From positions 248,001 to 312,000 of the forward strand of contig CAVZZV010000002.1 of the NCBI GenBank assembly GCA_963779845.1: DNA of 64,000 nt, read 5' to 3'. Below are positions 54,355-62,286 of the stretch, one piece after another (positions within the stretch are counted from its first letter, which is position 1; each line of letters starts with the position of its first letter). The position numbers and the translations under genes were made by a program. The notes under the pieces are model-generated. The model was not told the DNA's origin. It saw only the letters and a program-made list of their open reading frames with translations, and did no database searches. Source of the stretch: CAVZZV01 sp963779845. Its GTDB lineage: Bacteria; Bacteroidota; Bacteroidia; Bacteroidales; GCA-2748055.

Positions 54355-56148
54355 TTATAATCTCGTTGCTTTCACAAAATAGGCACCACACAGGTCCAGC
54401 CCATCCTTGTTTTTAAACCATGCCTGGAAAGTGGATACGCCCTCCGGCAACTCTATTTCAATCGTGATACTGGTATCCCCGCTCTTGCTTTCTGCAATGA
54501 TGGGATCTCCACTGTTCAGGGAAACGCAGCCAAAATGCACGGGTACCTCTTTGCCGGCACGAATTTCCGTTCCTCCAACTGCCGTTTTTGGACCGATTCC
54601 GGTTAGCGGTCTGTTAAGATGAAAAGGCCAGCGGGCCAGTTCAATTTTATACCTCCCTGCTTTGTCAACCTGGATATGTGTTATGCCCCCCCGGGGCGGG
54701 CCAGCAGCCAGGGCAACATGCCATTGGGTATTTACCGCCCCGTTCTCCCAATTGTTGGAACTAAAAATTACTGGATTTTCCTTTTCAGAACCGATGATGA
54801 CCGGGATAAAAGTGTTAATACCCGGTTCTACTCCTTTCCACCAATTCTCATAAAAGTCTCTCATCTTTTTCAGTAATTCCAGATGGTCCCCGGCTAAATT
54901 GTTCTTCTGACCCGGATCGGAAGAAATATCGTACAGTTCGTCTTTCCCGACCAGCCTCCAGGAATTGTAAACCACGCAGCTGAAGTATTTTTCCGGATGC
55001 ACATGGCCGCCATATTGGACCACGAACATTCTGTCGTCGGAAAGATTGGGCTCATAAAGCAAAGGAACTATGCTTTTCCCGTCAAAGTCATAATCGGCAG
55101 GGATATTTAATCCTAATAGTTCAATAAAAGTGGGAAAAAGGTCCTGGATTTCCGTTGCAGAGTAAACGGTGCGGGGCTCTCCGAACTCCCCTTTCGGCCA
55201 TCGGAAAAAGCATGCTGCACGGTGCCCACCATCATAATTGCTCCCTTTTTTATCCCGCATACCAGCATTATAGAGTTCCACACCTCCGGTACCGCCATTG
55301 TCATTCATGAAAATAAGGATTGTATTTTCTTTCAACCCTTTTTCTGTCAGCCATTTATTGAGATGTAACATGTTTCGGTCAATGTTCCGTATCATTCCAA
55401 GAAAGGAGGCGGTAATGCTATCACTGACTTTATCGCTGTAAAAATTATGGTCCTGTGCCGGCGAATAAAAAGGCCCATGCGGGGCATTTAGTGCCAGATA
55501 GGTAAAGAACGGCTGATCCTTTTCAGCCATTTCATCCATCCATTCCCTGGCTTTAGTAAACCATAAATTGGTACAGTACTCGCCGGACTGTTTCACTTCA
55601 AGACTGTCCATATACCTTGTTTCGTAATAATCATTGTCATATTCAATTTCAGAAAGGAGACCCCAGCCCTTATGCCAGATACACTTTTGGAAGCCCCTGT
55701 CCATAGGCCTGTCAGGATAACTGTCGCCCAGATGCCACTTTCCGAAAATACCGGTGGCGTAGCCATTTTTACTGAAAACCTCCGGCAGGGTAAGAATATC
55801 TCTTCTCAGCAGGTTTCTTCCTGTCAATACTGTTGCCGCTTTGTTATGCATAGCATCCAGGCCTGTCATTAATTGTCCGCGGGTAGGGGTGCATAGGGGA
55901 GACACATGAAAATTGTCGAAACGGATACTTTCATTGTACAACTCATCCAGGGCAGGTGTTTTTAAAACCGGATTACCATGGCAGGAAAAATCACCATAAC
56001 CCTGATCGTCCGATAATACAATAATCACATTGGGTTTTTTAGGGTCCGTCGTTGGTGCTGATCCGACTTTTTCAGCAGTCTTTTGTGCATTGCAAAATGA
56101 ATATGCACCGAGACAAACGAATAATAGTATTGATATGTATTTTATCAT
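54355..56148 (-). CDS. Type I arylsulfatase, exported
   Basis: 597 residues with a signal peptide (ISILLFVCLGAYSFCNA). The metal site NVIIVLSDDQGYGD is followed by the formylglycine motif CTPTRGQLMTG (Cys-x-Pro-x-Arg), which needs a maturation enzyme encoded elsewhere. Later blocks are GKWHLGDSYPDRPMDRGF and FMNDNGGTGG. The C-terminal 150 residues form an extra beta domain. It removes sulfate from polysaccharides or glycans; the exact substrate cannot be read. It lies 5 bp after the preceding sulfatase fragment. Confidence 0.93.
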   Translation of the reverse strand: MIKYISILLFVCLGAYSFCNAQKTAEKVGSAPTTDPKKPNVIIVLSDDQGYGDFSCHGNPVLKTPALDELYNESIRFDNFHVSPLCTPTRGQLMTGLDAMHNKAATVLTGRNLLRRDILTLPEVFSKNGYATGIFGKWHLGDSYPDRPMDRGFQKCIWHKGWGLLSEIEYDNDYYETRYMDSLEVKQSGEYCTNLWFTKAREWMDEMAEKDQPFFTYLALNAPHGPFYSPAQDHNFYSDKVSDSITASFLGMIRNIDRNMLHLNKWLTEKGLKENTILIFMNDNGGTGGVELYNAGMRDKKGSNYDGGHRAACFFRWPKGEFGEPRTVYSATEIQDLFPTFIELLGLNIPADYDFDGKSIVPLLYEPNLSDDRMFVVQYGGHVHPEKYFSCVVYNSWRLVGKDELYDISSDPGQKNNLAGDHLELLKKMRDFYENWWKGVEPGINTFIPVIIGSEKENPVIFSSNNWENGAVNTQWHVALAAGPPRGGITHIQVDKAGRYKIELARWPFHLNRPLTGIGPKTAVGGTEIRAGKEVPVHFGCVSLNSGDPIIAESKSGDTSITIEIELPEGVSTFQAWFKNKDGLDLCGAYFVKATRL

Positions 56149-56153
56149 ATTTG

Positions 56154-56960
56154 TTATTTTTTCACTGCCTCACTTTTATTTACCCTTTTCACTATTTCAA
56201 TATTGTCCTTTAACTCCGAAACTTTTTCCGGCATTTGATCATAAAGGTTATTTTGTTCGGATAGATCATTTTCCAGATTATATAATTGTGGTTCCATATT
56301 GCTTGGGCCTTCCGGATAGAATGTTTCTGCCCAATGACCGGGCTCTGCAGCCTCGATGAAATTCCATTTTCCCTTTATTTCGGCAAATGCCAAATCAAGC
56401 TCAACCACCATATCTCCCCTTAGTCCGGCCTGGCTTTTCCCTTTCGTAAAAGTTGGCAAACATGGACGGTGGATCGCGCCGGTAGGAAAATAAAGGAAAA
56501 GAGGCAGTTCTCTATTCTCTGTAAAATGATTGTTTATTATTTGAACTGCCTTACGGGTGAGGACCTGGTTTACCGTTTTAATGTCCCAATCTGGTGATTT
56601 TTTAGCGTTAATATAATGATAATAAGGAAATTGGTCCTCGGAAGGTATTTGTAAAATACTGTCGTTTTCAATATAAACATAAGGTTGCATATCATTTGAA
56701 GCTGAAATTCTGAAATAGTAATTAAATCCCCTTTCAATGGGTCCTCCCTTAACAGGTTTAGTGAAATCAATAAAATTCTGTAGGGTATCGCCCCATGAGT
56801 TAAAAACCGATTCCTCCGGATTTTGTGGGGCATTTTCCTTCAAGGCCCAATTGAACCCAAGATGCCATTTTCCTATGCACGCGGTGTAATATTCATTTAT
56901 TGCAGGCAAAAACCTGTCCGATGAAAACCAATTATCATTATGGGATTCATAACCGGACAC
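56154..56960 (-). pseudogene. Sulfatase lacking N-terminus and a central segment
   Basis: The 268-residue frame begins inside a sulfatase (YYTACIGKWHLGFNWAL), runs through PLFLYFPTGAIHRPCLPTF and GLRGDMVVELD, then jumps directly to the C-terminal part (GKWNFIEAAEPGHWAETFY, LYNLENDLSEQNN). The CxPSR region and the SDNG block are missing, so two deletions occurred. Its GTG start lies just after a well-formed promoter. It is the first gene of the leftward cluster and cannot be an active enzyme. Confidence 0.82.
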
Positions 56961-56965
56961 TAGTG

Positions 56966-56996
56966 CAAATATATATGAAAATAAATATAGAACAAA
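56966..56996 (-). promoter_or_regulatory. Promoter of the sulfatase cluster (-33 TTTG, -7 TATATTTG)
   Basis: On the minus strand TTTG at 56996-56993, a 19-bp spacer, then TATATTTG at 56973-56966, matching the consensus. The -33 box lies within a perfect palindrome, so a bound regulator would block it. The -7 box is only 6 bp from the first GTG, implying an almost leaderless transcript or a later start. Confidence 0.65.
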
Positions 56997-57017
56997 CGTT
57001 TGTTCTATATTTATTTT
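56978..57017. promoter_or_regulatory. Perfect 40-bp palindrome, probable operator
   Basis: Two 20-bp arms, 56978-56997 and 56998-57017, are exact reverse complements with no spacer; the centre is AGAACAAACGTTTGTTCT. It lies between the divergent sulfatase cluster and the glycosyltransferase gene. The central form resembles TetR-type operators. No regulator gene is adjacent. Confidence 0.75.
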
Positions 57018-57018
57018 T

Positions 57019-57026
57019 TAATTTTG
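57019..57026 (+). promoter_or_regulatory. -7 promoter element of the rightward glycosyltransferase gene
   Basis: TAATTTTG matches TAnnTTTG. A TTTG within the palindrome (56999-57002) is 16 bp away, somewhat short. A second candidate, TAAATTTG, is at 57039-57046. The ATG is at 57158. Confidence 0.4.
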
Positions 57027-57157
57027 AAATTGGCGTATTAAATTTGACCCATATTAAATTTTGGGGTATTTAAATTGCAGAATGTCTGTTAATTGAAAAA
57101 TTAATGATAACTTTTTAACCACAGGCATCACTGGCTTTAATAAATCTTAGTAAGCGA

Positions 57158-58288
57158 ATGAAATACCTTTTCATTGTCCAGGGCGAAGGAAGAGGCCATA
57201 TGACCCAGGCAATTTCCCTTTCCGCCATTTTGGCCCGGCACCGCCATACTGTTGAAAAGGTATATCTGGGAAGAAGCCCGCAGAGGGAGGTGCCGGAATT
57301 TTTCATCGATACCTTCAGGGGAAAACTGGATTATTTTCGTAGCCCGAACTTTTCGCCCGACCGGGAGCGGAAAGGAATAAATATGCCCAGGACACTGCTG
57401 GTAAATTTGTTCCTCATCCCGGTGTTCGTTGCAGAAATTTTTCGAATGGCCTGGCGGATTAGAAAATCGGATGCTGATGTGGTGATAGGCTTTTATGATA
57501 TTATTGGAGGACTGGGAATGTGGCTCTCCTTTTCCCGTAAAAAATATTTCGTGATCTCCCACCATTTTTATTTTTCCCTTGGATTCTCCTATCCAAAGGG
57601 ATATAAATTCCAGAAGTATCTTTTAAAGTTTCATTCTTTTCTTTGTTCCAGAAGGGCGAATTCAAAATTGGCTCTTTCTTTTACTGAGAATGTTCCGGGA
57701 AAAAGGGGTTACGATGTGGTTCCGCCTCTTTTGAGGCCAGAGGTGTTCAACATGCGCCCGAAGGAAGAGGGTTATATCCTGGCCTACCTGCTGAATCCGG
57801 GTTTCCTTAAAGATATGATCGGGTGGTGCATGCATAATCCGGGGTTCCATGTCGTGGTTTTTACCGATTCAATACCTCCCGGTCCCACCCCTCCGGCAAA
57901 TCTGAAGATCCATAAACTGGGGAGCCTTGATTTTTTGGAATCAATGGCAAAATGCCAATTAGTAGTTTCTACAGCCGGCTTCGAAAGCGTTTGTGAGGCA
58001 GCTTACCTGGGAAAAAGAATCTTACTGATCCCTTCAAAAAACCACTTTGAGCAGGAATGCAATGCCCTTGATGCAGCGAGGGCGGGGTTGGCCCAATATT
58101 CATCCTCATTCAATCCCGATTTAATTTTAGAGCCTGCCGGCAGAGCGAAAGCTGGAGAAACCACCTCGAAAATTATCAGTGAAAATCCTGCATATGATTT
58201 AAAAATGACCGGTATAAATGAAGATTTCAGGCAATGGTGCCAAAAGTCAGAAGGGAGATTCATTAATTTAATATGCGATCAAAAATAA
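57158..58288 (+). CDS. Glycosyltransferase, MurG-like GT-B fold
   Basis: 376 residues. The start KYLFIVQGEGRGHMTQAISL is the glycine-rich loop of MurG-like UDP-sugar transferases. The C-terminal donor part has VVSTAGFESVCEAAYLGKRILLIPS and a following HFEQECNALD, equivalent to the sugar-nucleotide binding helix. It is peripheral to the membrane. The product is unknown; genes of this type are widespread in Bacteroidota. It is divergent from the sulfatase cluster across the palindrome. Confidence 0.8.
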   Translation: MKYLFIVQGEGRGHMTQAISLSAILARHRHTVEKVYLGRSPQREVPEFFIDTFRGKLDYFRSPNFSPDRERKGINMPRTLLVNLFLIPVFVAEIFRMAWRIRKSDADVVIGFYDIIGGLGMWLSFSRKKYFVISHHFYFSLGFSYPKGYKFQKYLLKFHSFLCSRRANSKLALSFTENVPGKRGYDVVPPLLRPEVFNMRPKEEGYILAYLLNPGFLKDMIGWCMHNPGFHVVVFTDSIPPGPTPPANLKIHKLGSLDFLESMAKCQLVVSTAGFESVCEAAYLGKRILLIPSKNHFEQECNALDAARAGLAQYSSSFNPDLILEPAGRAKAGETTSKIISENPAYDLKMTGINEDFRQWCQKSEGRFINLICDQK

Positions 58289-58433
58289 ACCTTGTACACT
58301 AAGCATAAATTTTATACGTTTAAACATTCTATATCAATGGCTGTTTTCATGGTAGGGATTTCGCGGCCCGGGAACCTTTTGGATTTATTTCATGAAAACC
58401 ATCACATCGATAGTCGCCAAGTTTGCTTGAACT

Positions 58434-59567
58434 ATGCCTAAGAACCATCTATTTTATGACATATTGGAAATTCCCTTTTTGCGGGGATTATTTAATCAGA
58501 AGTGCAAGGTAGTCCTAATCCCCTTTTTTTATCTCCTTGCTTCCGCCGGCAGTTTTTCTCAGCTCGGTGGAACTTATACTTATGCATTTCTGAACCAAAC
58601 AAATTCTGCCAGAGTTGCTTCTCTTGGTGGAATATCCGTCTCCATTCCGGATAATGACCTGAACCTTCCATTTCATAATCCATCTTTATTAAGCAGTGGA
58701 ATGGATAACCATCTCGTATTAAATTACGTGGGTTATTTTGCCGATATAAAATACGGGTATGCTTCTTATGCCAGGAGCTTTAAAAATACCGGGAATTTTG
58801 CCATCGGAATGCATTATGTGGATTACGGTTCCTTTCCCTATGCGGACGAATCCGGAATTCGGAGTGGTAATTTCACCGCCAATGAATATGTCCTGAACCT
58901 TATGTATTCACGTAAGATTGATTCCCTGATTAGAGTAGGAGTAAACATCAAACCGGTATATACCCTTTTTGAAAGCTACCATTCTTTCGGGATGGCAGCC
59001 GATGTGGGAATAAGTTATTACAATCCCGATAATCTTTTCTCTGCCGGACTTGTCCTTAAAAATATGGGGATGCAGTTAAGTACTTATTATATGGATGGGG
59101 ATCGGGAAAAACTGCCCTTCGAAATCCAGGCAGGTATTAGCCAGAAACTGGCCCATGCACCCTTTAGGTTATCCATTACCTTTCAACATCTTCAGAAATG
59201 GGACCTTAGTTACGATAGAAAAAGCGATGAAGATGAATTTTCTGATCCGCTTAGTGGGGAAGTCCGTGGCAAGAATAAGCTGGAAGCTTTTGGGGATAAT
59301 CTGTTGAGACATACGATATTTGGAATGGAATTCATGCCGGGAAAGAACTTTTATGTCGATTTTGGATACAACTATCATAGGAGGCAGGAATTAAAGATTG
59401 CCCCAAAAGCAGGTATGGTGGGCTTTTCATGGGGCTTTGGTCTGAAAATATCCAAATTTCATTTCAGTTATGGACGAGCAAGCTACCATCTGGCGGGAGG
59501 TTCCAACCATTTTTCCATCAGTACTAACCTGTCTGAGTTTTATCGTAAGAGTTCACCAGGGTCGTGA
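58434..59567 (+). CDS. porQ: PorQ-like type IX secretion protein
   Basis: 377 residues, an outer-membrane beta-barrel of the PorQ/PorP-SprF-like type. After the signal (VVLIPFFYLLASAGSFS) come GGTYTYAFLNQTNSARVASLGG, DLNLPFHNPSLL and many alternating strands to a C-terminal STNLSEFYRK. PorQ takes part in the attachment complex of type IX secretion. The gene order porQ-cmk-ispH, which I recall from other Bacteroidota, supports this. The start could be later than 58434. Confidence 0.82.
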   Translation: MPKNHLFYDILEIPFLRGLFNQKCKVVLIPFFYLLASAGSFSQLGGTYTYAFLNQTNSARVASLGGISVSIPDNDLNLPFHNPSLLSSGMDNHLVLNYVGYFADIKYGYASYARSFKNTGNFAIGMHYVDYGSFPYADESGIRSGNFTANEYVLNLMYSRKIDSLIRVGVNIKPVYTLFESYHSFGMAADVGISYYNPDNLFSAGLVLKNMGMQLSTYYMDGDREKLPFEIQAGISQKLAHAPFRLSITFQHLQKWDLSYDRKSDEDEFSDPLSGEVRGKNKLEAFGDNLLRHTIFGMEFMPGKNFYVDFGYNYHRRQELKIAPKAGMVGFSWGFGLKISKFHFSYGRASYHLAGGSNHFSISTNLSEFYRKSSPGS

Positions 59568-59633
59568 CAGGAATGAGTGAACGAAATTGAAACATCACCT
59601 CTGTTCTTTCGTATATTAATATTTCGCACAGGA

Positions 59634-60326
59634 ATGAGCAGCACAACAAAACAACTTATCATTGCCATTGATGGTTACTCATCATGCGGCAAAAGCAGCT
59701 TCGCCAAACTGATTGCCCGGGAGCTTGGGTACCTTTTCCTGGACAGTGGAGCAATGTACCGGGCCGTTACCCTGTATTTTTTGAAAAACGGTATTATTAA
59801 AGAGGGTCTCATAAACCATTCTATGGTCGATGAAAGCCTTGAAAAGATTTTTATCGACTTTCGTCCTGTGGGGAATGGAAACCATCTCTTTTTAAATGAT
59901 CAGGATGTGGAAGAGGAGATCCGGTCAATGGAAGTTTCAGATATGGTCAGCCCCGTAAGCAGTATTGCGGCAATACGTCGCAAAATGGTCGCCCTGCAAC
60001 GTAAAATGAGCGAAGGGAAAGGGGTCGTTATGGACGGCCGCGATATTGGCACTGTGGTTTTTCCTGATGCGGATATTAAAATTTTTATGACAGCCGACAC
60101 GCATGTTCGGGCGGAAAGACGCTATCTGGAGCTAAAGGGTAAGGGGACAGGTCGTTCCTTCAGGGATATCGAACAAAACATTATCGACCGGGACCTGATG
60201 GACGAAAGCAGGACTGCCAGTCCTTTGCGGAAAGCTCAGGATGCGTGGATCCTGGATAATAGTGAAATGAACCTTGACCAGCAAATGAATTGGTTTAGAA
60301 AGATTTTAAAGACGAAGATAAAGTGA
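59634..60326 (+). CDS. cmk: Cytidylate kinase
   Basis: 230 residues. Phosphorylates CMP/dCMP. The ATG at 59634 has AGGA upstream; the longer frame from GTG 59577 adds unconserved residues. P-loop DGYSSCGKSSFAK, the CMP-site segment LDSGAMYRAVTLYFLKNG, and the VVMDGRDIGTVVFPDA block are all present. The stop overlaps the ispH start. Confidence 0.95.
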   Translation: MSSTTKQLIIAIDGYSSCGKSSFAKLIARELGYLFLDSGAMYRAVTLYFLKNGIIKEGLINHSMVDESLEKIFIDFRPVGNGNHLFLNDQDVEEEIRSMEVSDMVSPVSSIAAIRRKMVALQRKMSEGKGVVMDGRDIGTVVFPDADIKIFMTADTHVRAERRYLELKGKGTGRSFRDIEQNIIDRDLMDESRTASPLRKAQDAWILDNSEMNLDQQMNWFRKILKTKIK

Positions 60327-61195
60327 GGATCAGTATTGAAGAAAAATCCGGTTTCTGTTATGGGGTTAAAAATGTGATCGGCATGGCAGAACAGATTCTG
60401 GATAGAGGTGAAAAATTATATTGCCTGGGTCAAATTGTCCATAATGAGAATGAGGCCCGGAGATTAAAAGGAAAAGGGCTTATTTTCATTGATTACAACC
60501 AGTTTCATTCCCTATACAATGAAAGGGTCCTGATAAGAGCCCATGGCGAAGCCCCTTCTACTTACAGGATAGCCCGGGAGCAAAATATTGAACTGATAGA
60601 TGGTACTTGCCCGGTTGTAAAAAGACTTCAAAATAAAATCAAAAAAAACTACGAATCCGGAAAAAGCAAAAAACCTCTAATCATTATCTATGGCAAGGCA
60701 GATCATCCCGAAGTTATCGCGTTAAAGGGTCAAAGCGAAGACCATGCCCTGGTCATCCAGGGTGTTGAAGAACTCTCAGGAATTGAACTTCCCAAATTGG
60801 TGCAGCTTTTCTCTCAGACCACAATGAATGTGGCCGGGTTTAATGAGCTTGCCGGTGAATTGCAAGAACTTTTGATTGGAAAATATGGCACTGCTGAAGG
60901 CCTGAGCGTGAATAATTCTATATGCGTTCACGTATCCCACCGACAACCCGGGTTGACCAGATTTGCCGGAAATAACGAGGTGGTTATTTTTGTTGCCGGG
61001 AAAAAAAGTTCCAACGGAAAAGTCTTGTTTGAGGTATGCAGAAGAGCCAATCCACGGACCTATTTTATATCCTCTGCTTCTGAACTTAAAAAGGAGTGGT
61101 GGTCTGGGGCAAATTCCCTTGGGGTGTGTGGGGCAACATCGACCCCAAACTGGCTGCTGGAGAAAGTGGCTGACAGGGTTGAAAAATTAATGTAA
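60323..61195 (+). CDS. ispH: 4-hydroxy-3-methylbut-2-enyl diphosphate reductase
   Basis: 290 residues, last enzyme of the MEP isoprenoid pathway, with a [4Fe-4S] cluster. The three ligand cysteines are Cys12 (SGFCYGV), Cys96 (DGTCPVV) and Cys201 (NSICVHVSHRQ). It starts with GTG overlapping the cmk stop by 4 bp (GTGA). GVCGATSTPNWLLEKV at the C-terminus is also conserved. Confidence 0.95.
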   Translation: MRISIEEKSGFCYGVKNVIGMAEQILDRGEKLYCLGQIVHNENEARRLKGKGLIFIDYNQFHSLYNERVLIRAHGEAPSTYRIAREQNIELIDGTCPVVKRLQNKIKKNYESGKSKKPLIIIYGKADHPEVIALKGQSEDHALVIQGVEELSGIELPKLVQLFSQTTMNVAGFNELAGELQELLIGKYGTAEGLSVNNSICVHVSHRQPGLTRFAGNNEVVIFVAGKKSSNGKVLFEVCRRANPRTYFISSASELKKEWWSGANSLGVCGATSTPNWLLEKVADRVEKLM

Positions 61196-61212
61196 TTTTC
61201 ACACTAAATCTA

Positions 61213-61242
61213 TTGAAATCAGTGTTTTTAGGCTTACTTTTG
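61213..61242 (+). promoter_or_regulatory. Promoter of pfkA (-33 TTG, -7 TACTTTTG)
   Basis: TTG at 61213-61215, a 19-bp spacer, then TACTTTTG at 61235-61242, an exact -7 match. The pfkA start is 58 bp further. Confidence 0.6.
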
Positions 61243-61300
61243 TAAGTTCATAAAAGATTGAATCAGAGTTTTATTTTTTCGATCTTGCAAAAACAAGGAA

Positions 61301-62284
61301 ATGACAAGGATTAAAAAAGTTGGTGTTCTGACCTCCGGAGGGGATGCCCCTGGCATGAATGCCGCCATCAGAGCGGTGACACGGACAGCCATATATAATA
61401 AAATGCAGGTCATTGGAATACGTCATGGTCTCCATGGCATGATCCACGGACACTTCAAAGAACTCAAAGCTTACGATGTAAGTGATATACTCCAGAGAGG
61501 AGGGACTATTCTTAAAACAGCCCGTAGCGCCGAATTTCGTACCCCATTGGGAAGGAAGATGGCTTACGATAACCTCAAAAAAGAGGGTATAGATGCTGTT
61601 GTGGTAATCGGTGGTGATGGCTCCCTTACCGGAGCCAGGATATTCTGCAATGAATACGACGGTATTCCCTTTATTGGTATCCCTGGAACTATAGATAATG
61701 ATATCTATGGAACCGATTATACCATTGGATACGATACAGCCCTCAATACAGTGGTCGAAGCGGTGGATAAGATCAGGGATACGGCCAGCAGCCATAACCG
61801 ACTTTTCTTTATTGAAGTAATGGGGAGGGATGCAGGATTTATTGCAGTTCGCAGTGGCATTGCCTGTGGGGCTGAAGCAATTTTTGTCCCGGAATTACAA
61901 AATCAGGCTTCAGGCTTAAAAGATTACCTCGAAAAGGGCTTTAAAAGGAAAAAATCCAGCAGTATTATCATTGTGGCTGAGGGAGATGAAGAGGGGGGAG
62001 CCATGACTATAGCTGAAAAGGTAAAAGACGACTTCAGGGAATATGATGTGCGCGTTTCCATACTGGGTCATATACAACGTGGAGGAACCCCTTCTGCATT
62101 TGATAGGGTAACTGCTTCAAAATTAGGTTATTATGCCATTCAGGCTTTGCTGGACGATCAGAAAAGTGTAATGGTCGGACTTCACAACAACGATATTGTA
62201 AATGTGCCCTTCAGTAAAGTTATAAAAATGCATAAAAGTGTCGATGCCGAAAGCCTGGAAATGGCAGAGATACTTTCTGTATAA
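61301..62284 (+). CDS. pfkA: 6-phosphofructokinase
   Basis: 327 residues, ATP-type PFK of glycolysis. LTSGGDAPGMNAAIRA binds ATP, GGDGSLTGA follows, and GIPGTIDNDIYGTDYTIG carries the catalytic Asp with the TIDND motif. MGRDAGFIA and EGD close the fructose 6-phosphate site. GGDGS favours ATP over pyrophosphate as donor. Length normal. It links the glycogen genes' product to glycolysis but is not in their operon. Confidence 0.95.
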   Translation: MTRIKKVGVLTSGGDAPGMNAAIRAVTRTAIYNKMQVIGIRHGLHGMIHGHFKELKAYDVSDILQRGGTILKTARSAEFRTPLGRKMAYDNLKKEGIDAVVVIGGDGSLTGARIFCNEYDGIPFIGIPGTIDNDIYGTDYTIGYDTALNTVVEAVDKIRDTASSHNRLFFIEVMGRDAGFIAVRSGIACGAEAIFVPELQNQASGLKDYLEKGFKRKKSSSIIIVAEGDEEGGAMTIAEKVKDDFREYDVRVSILGHIQRGGTPSAFDRVTASKLGYYAIQALLDDQKSVMVGLHNNDIVNVPFSKVIKMHKSVDAESLEMAEILSV

Positions 62285-62286
62285 AA

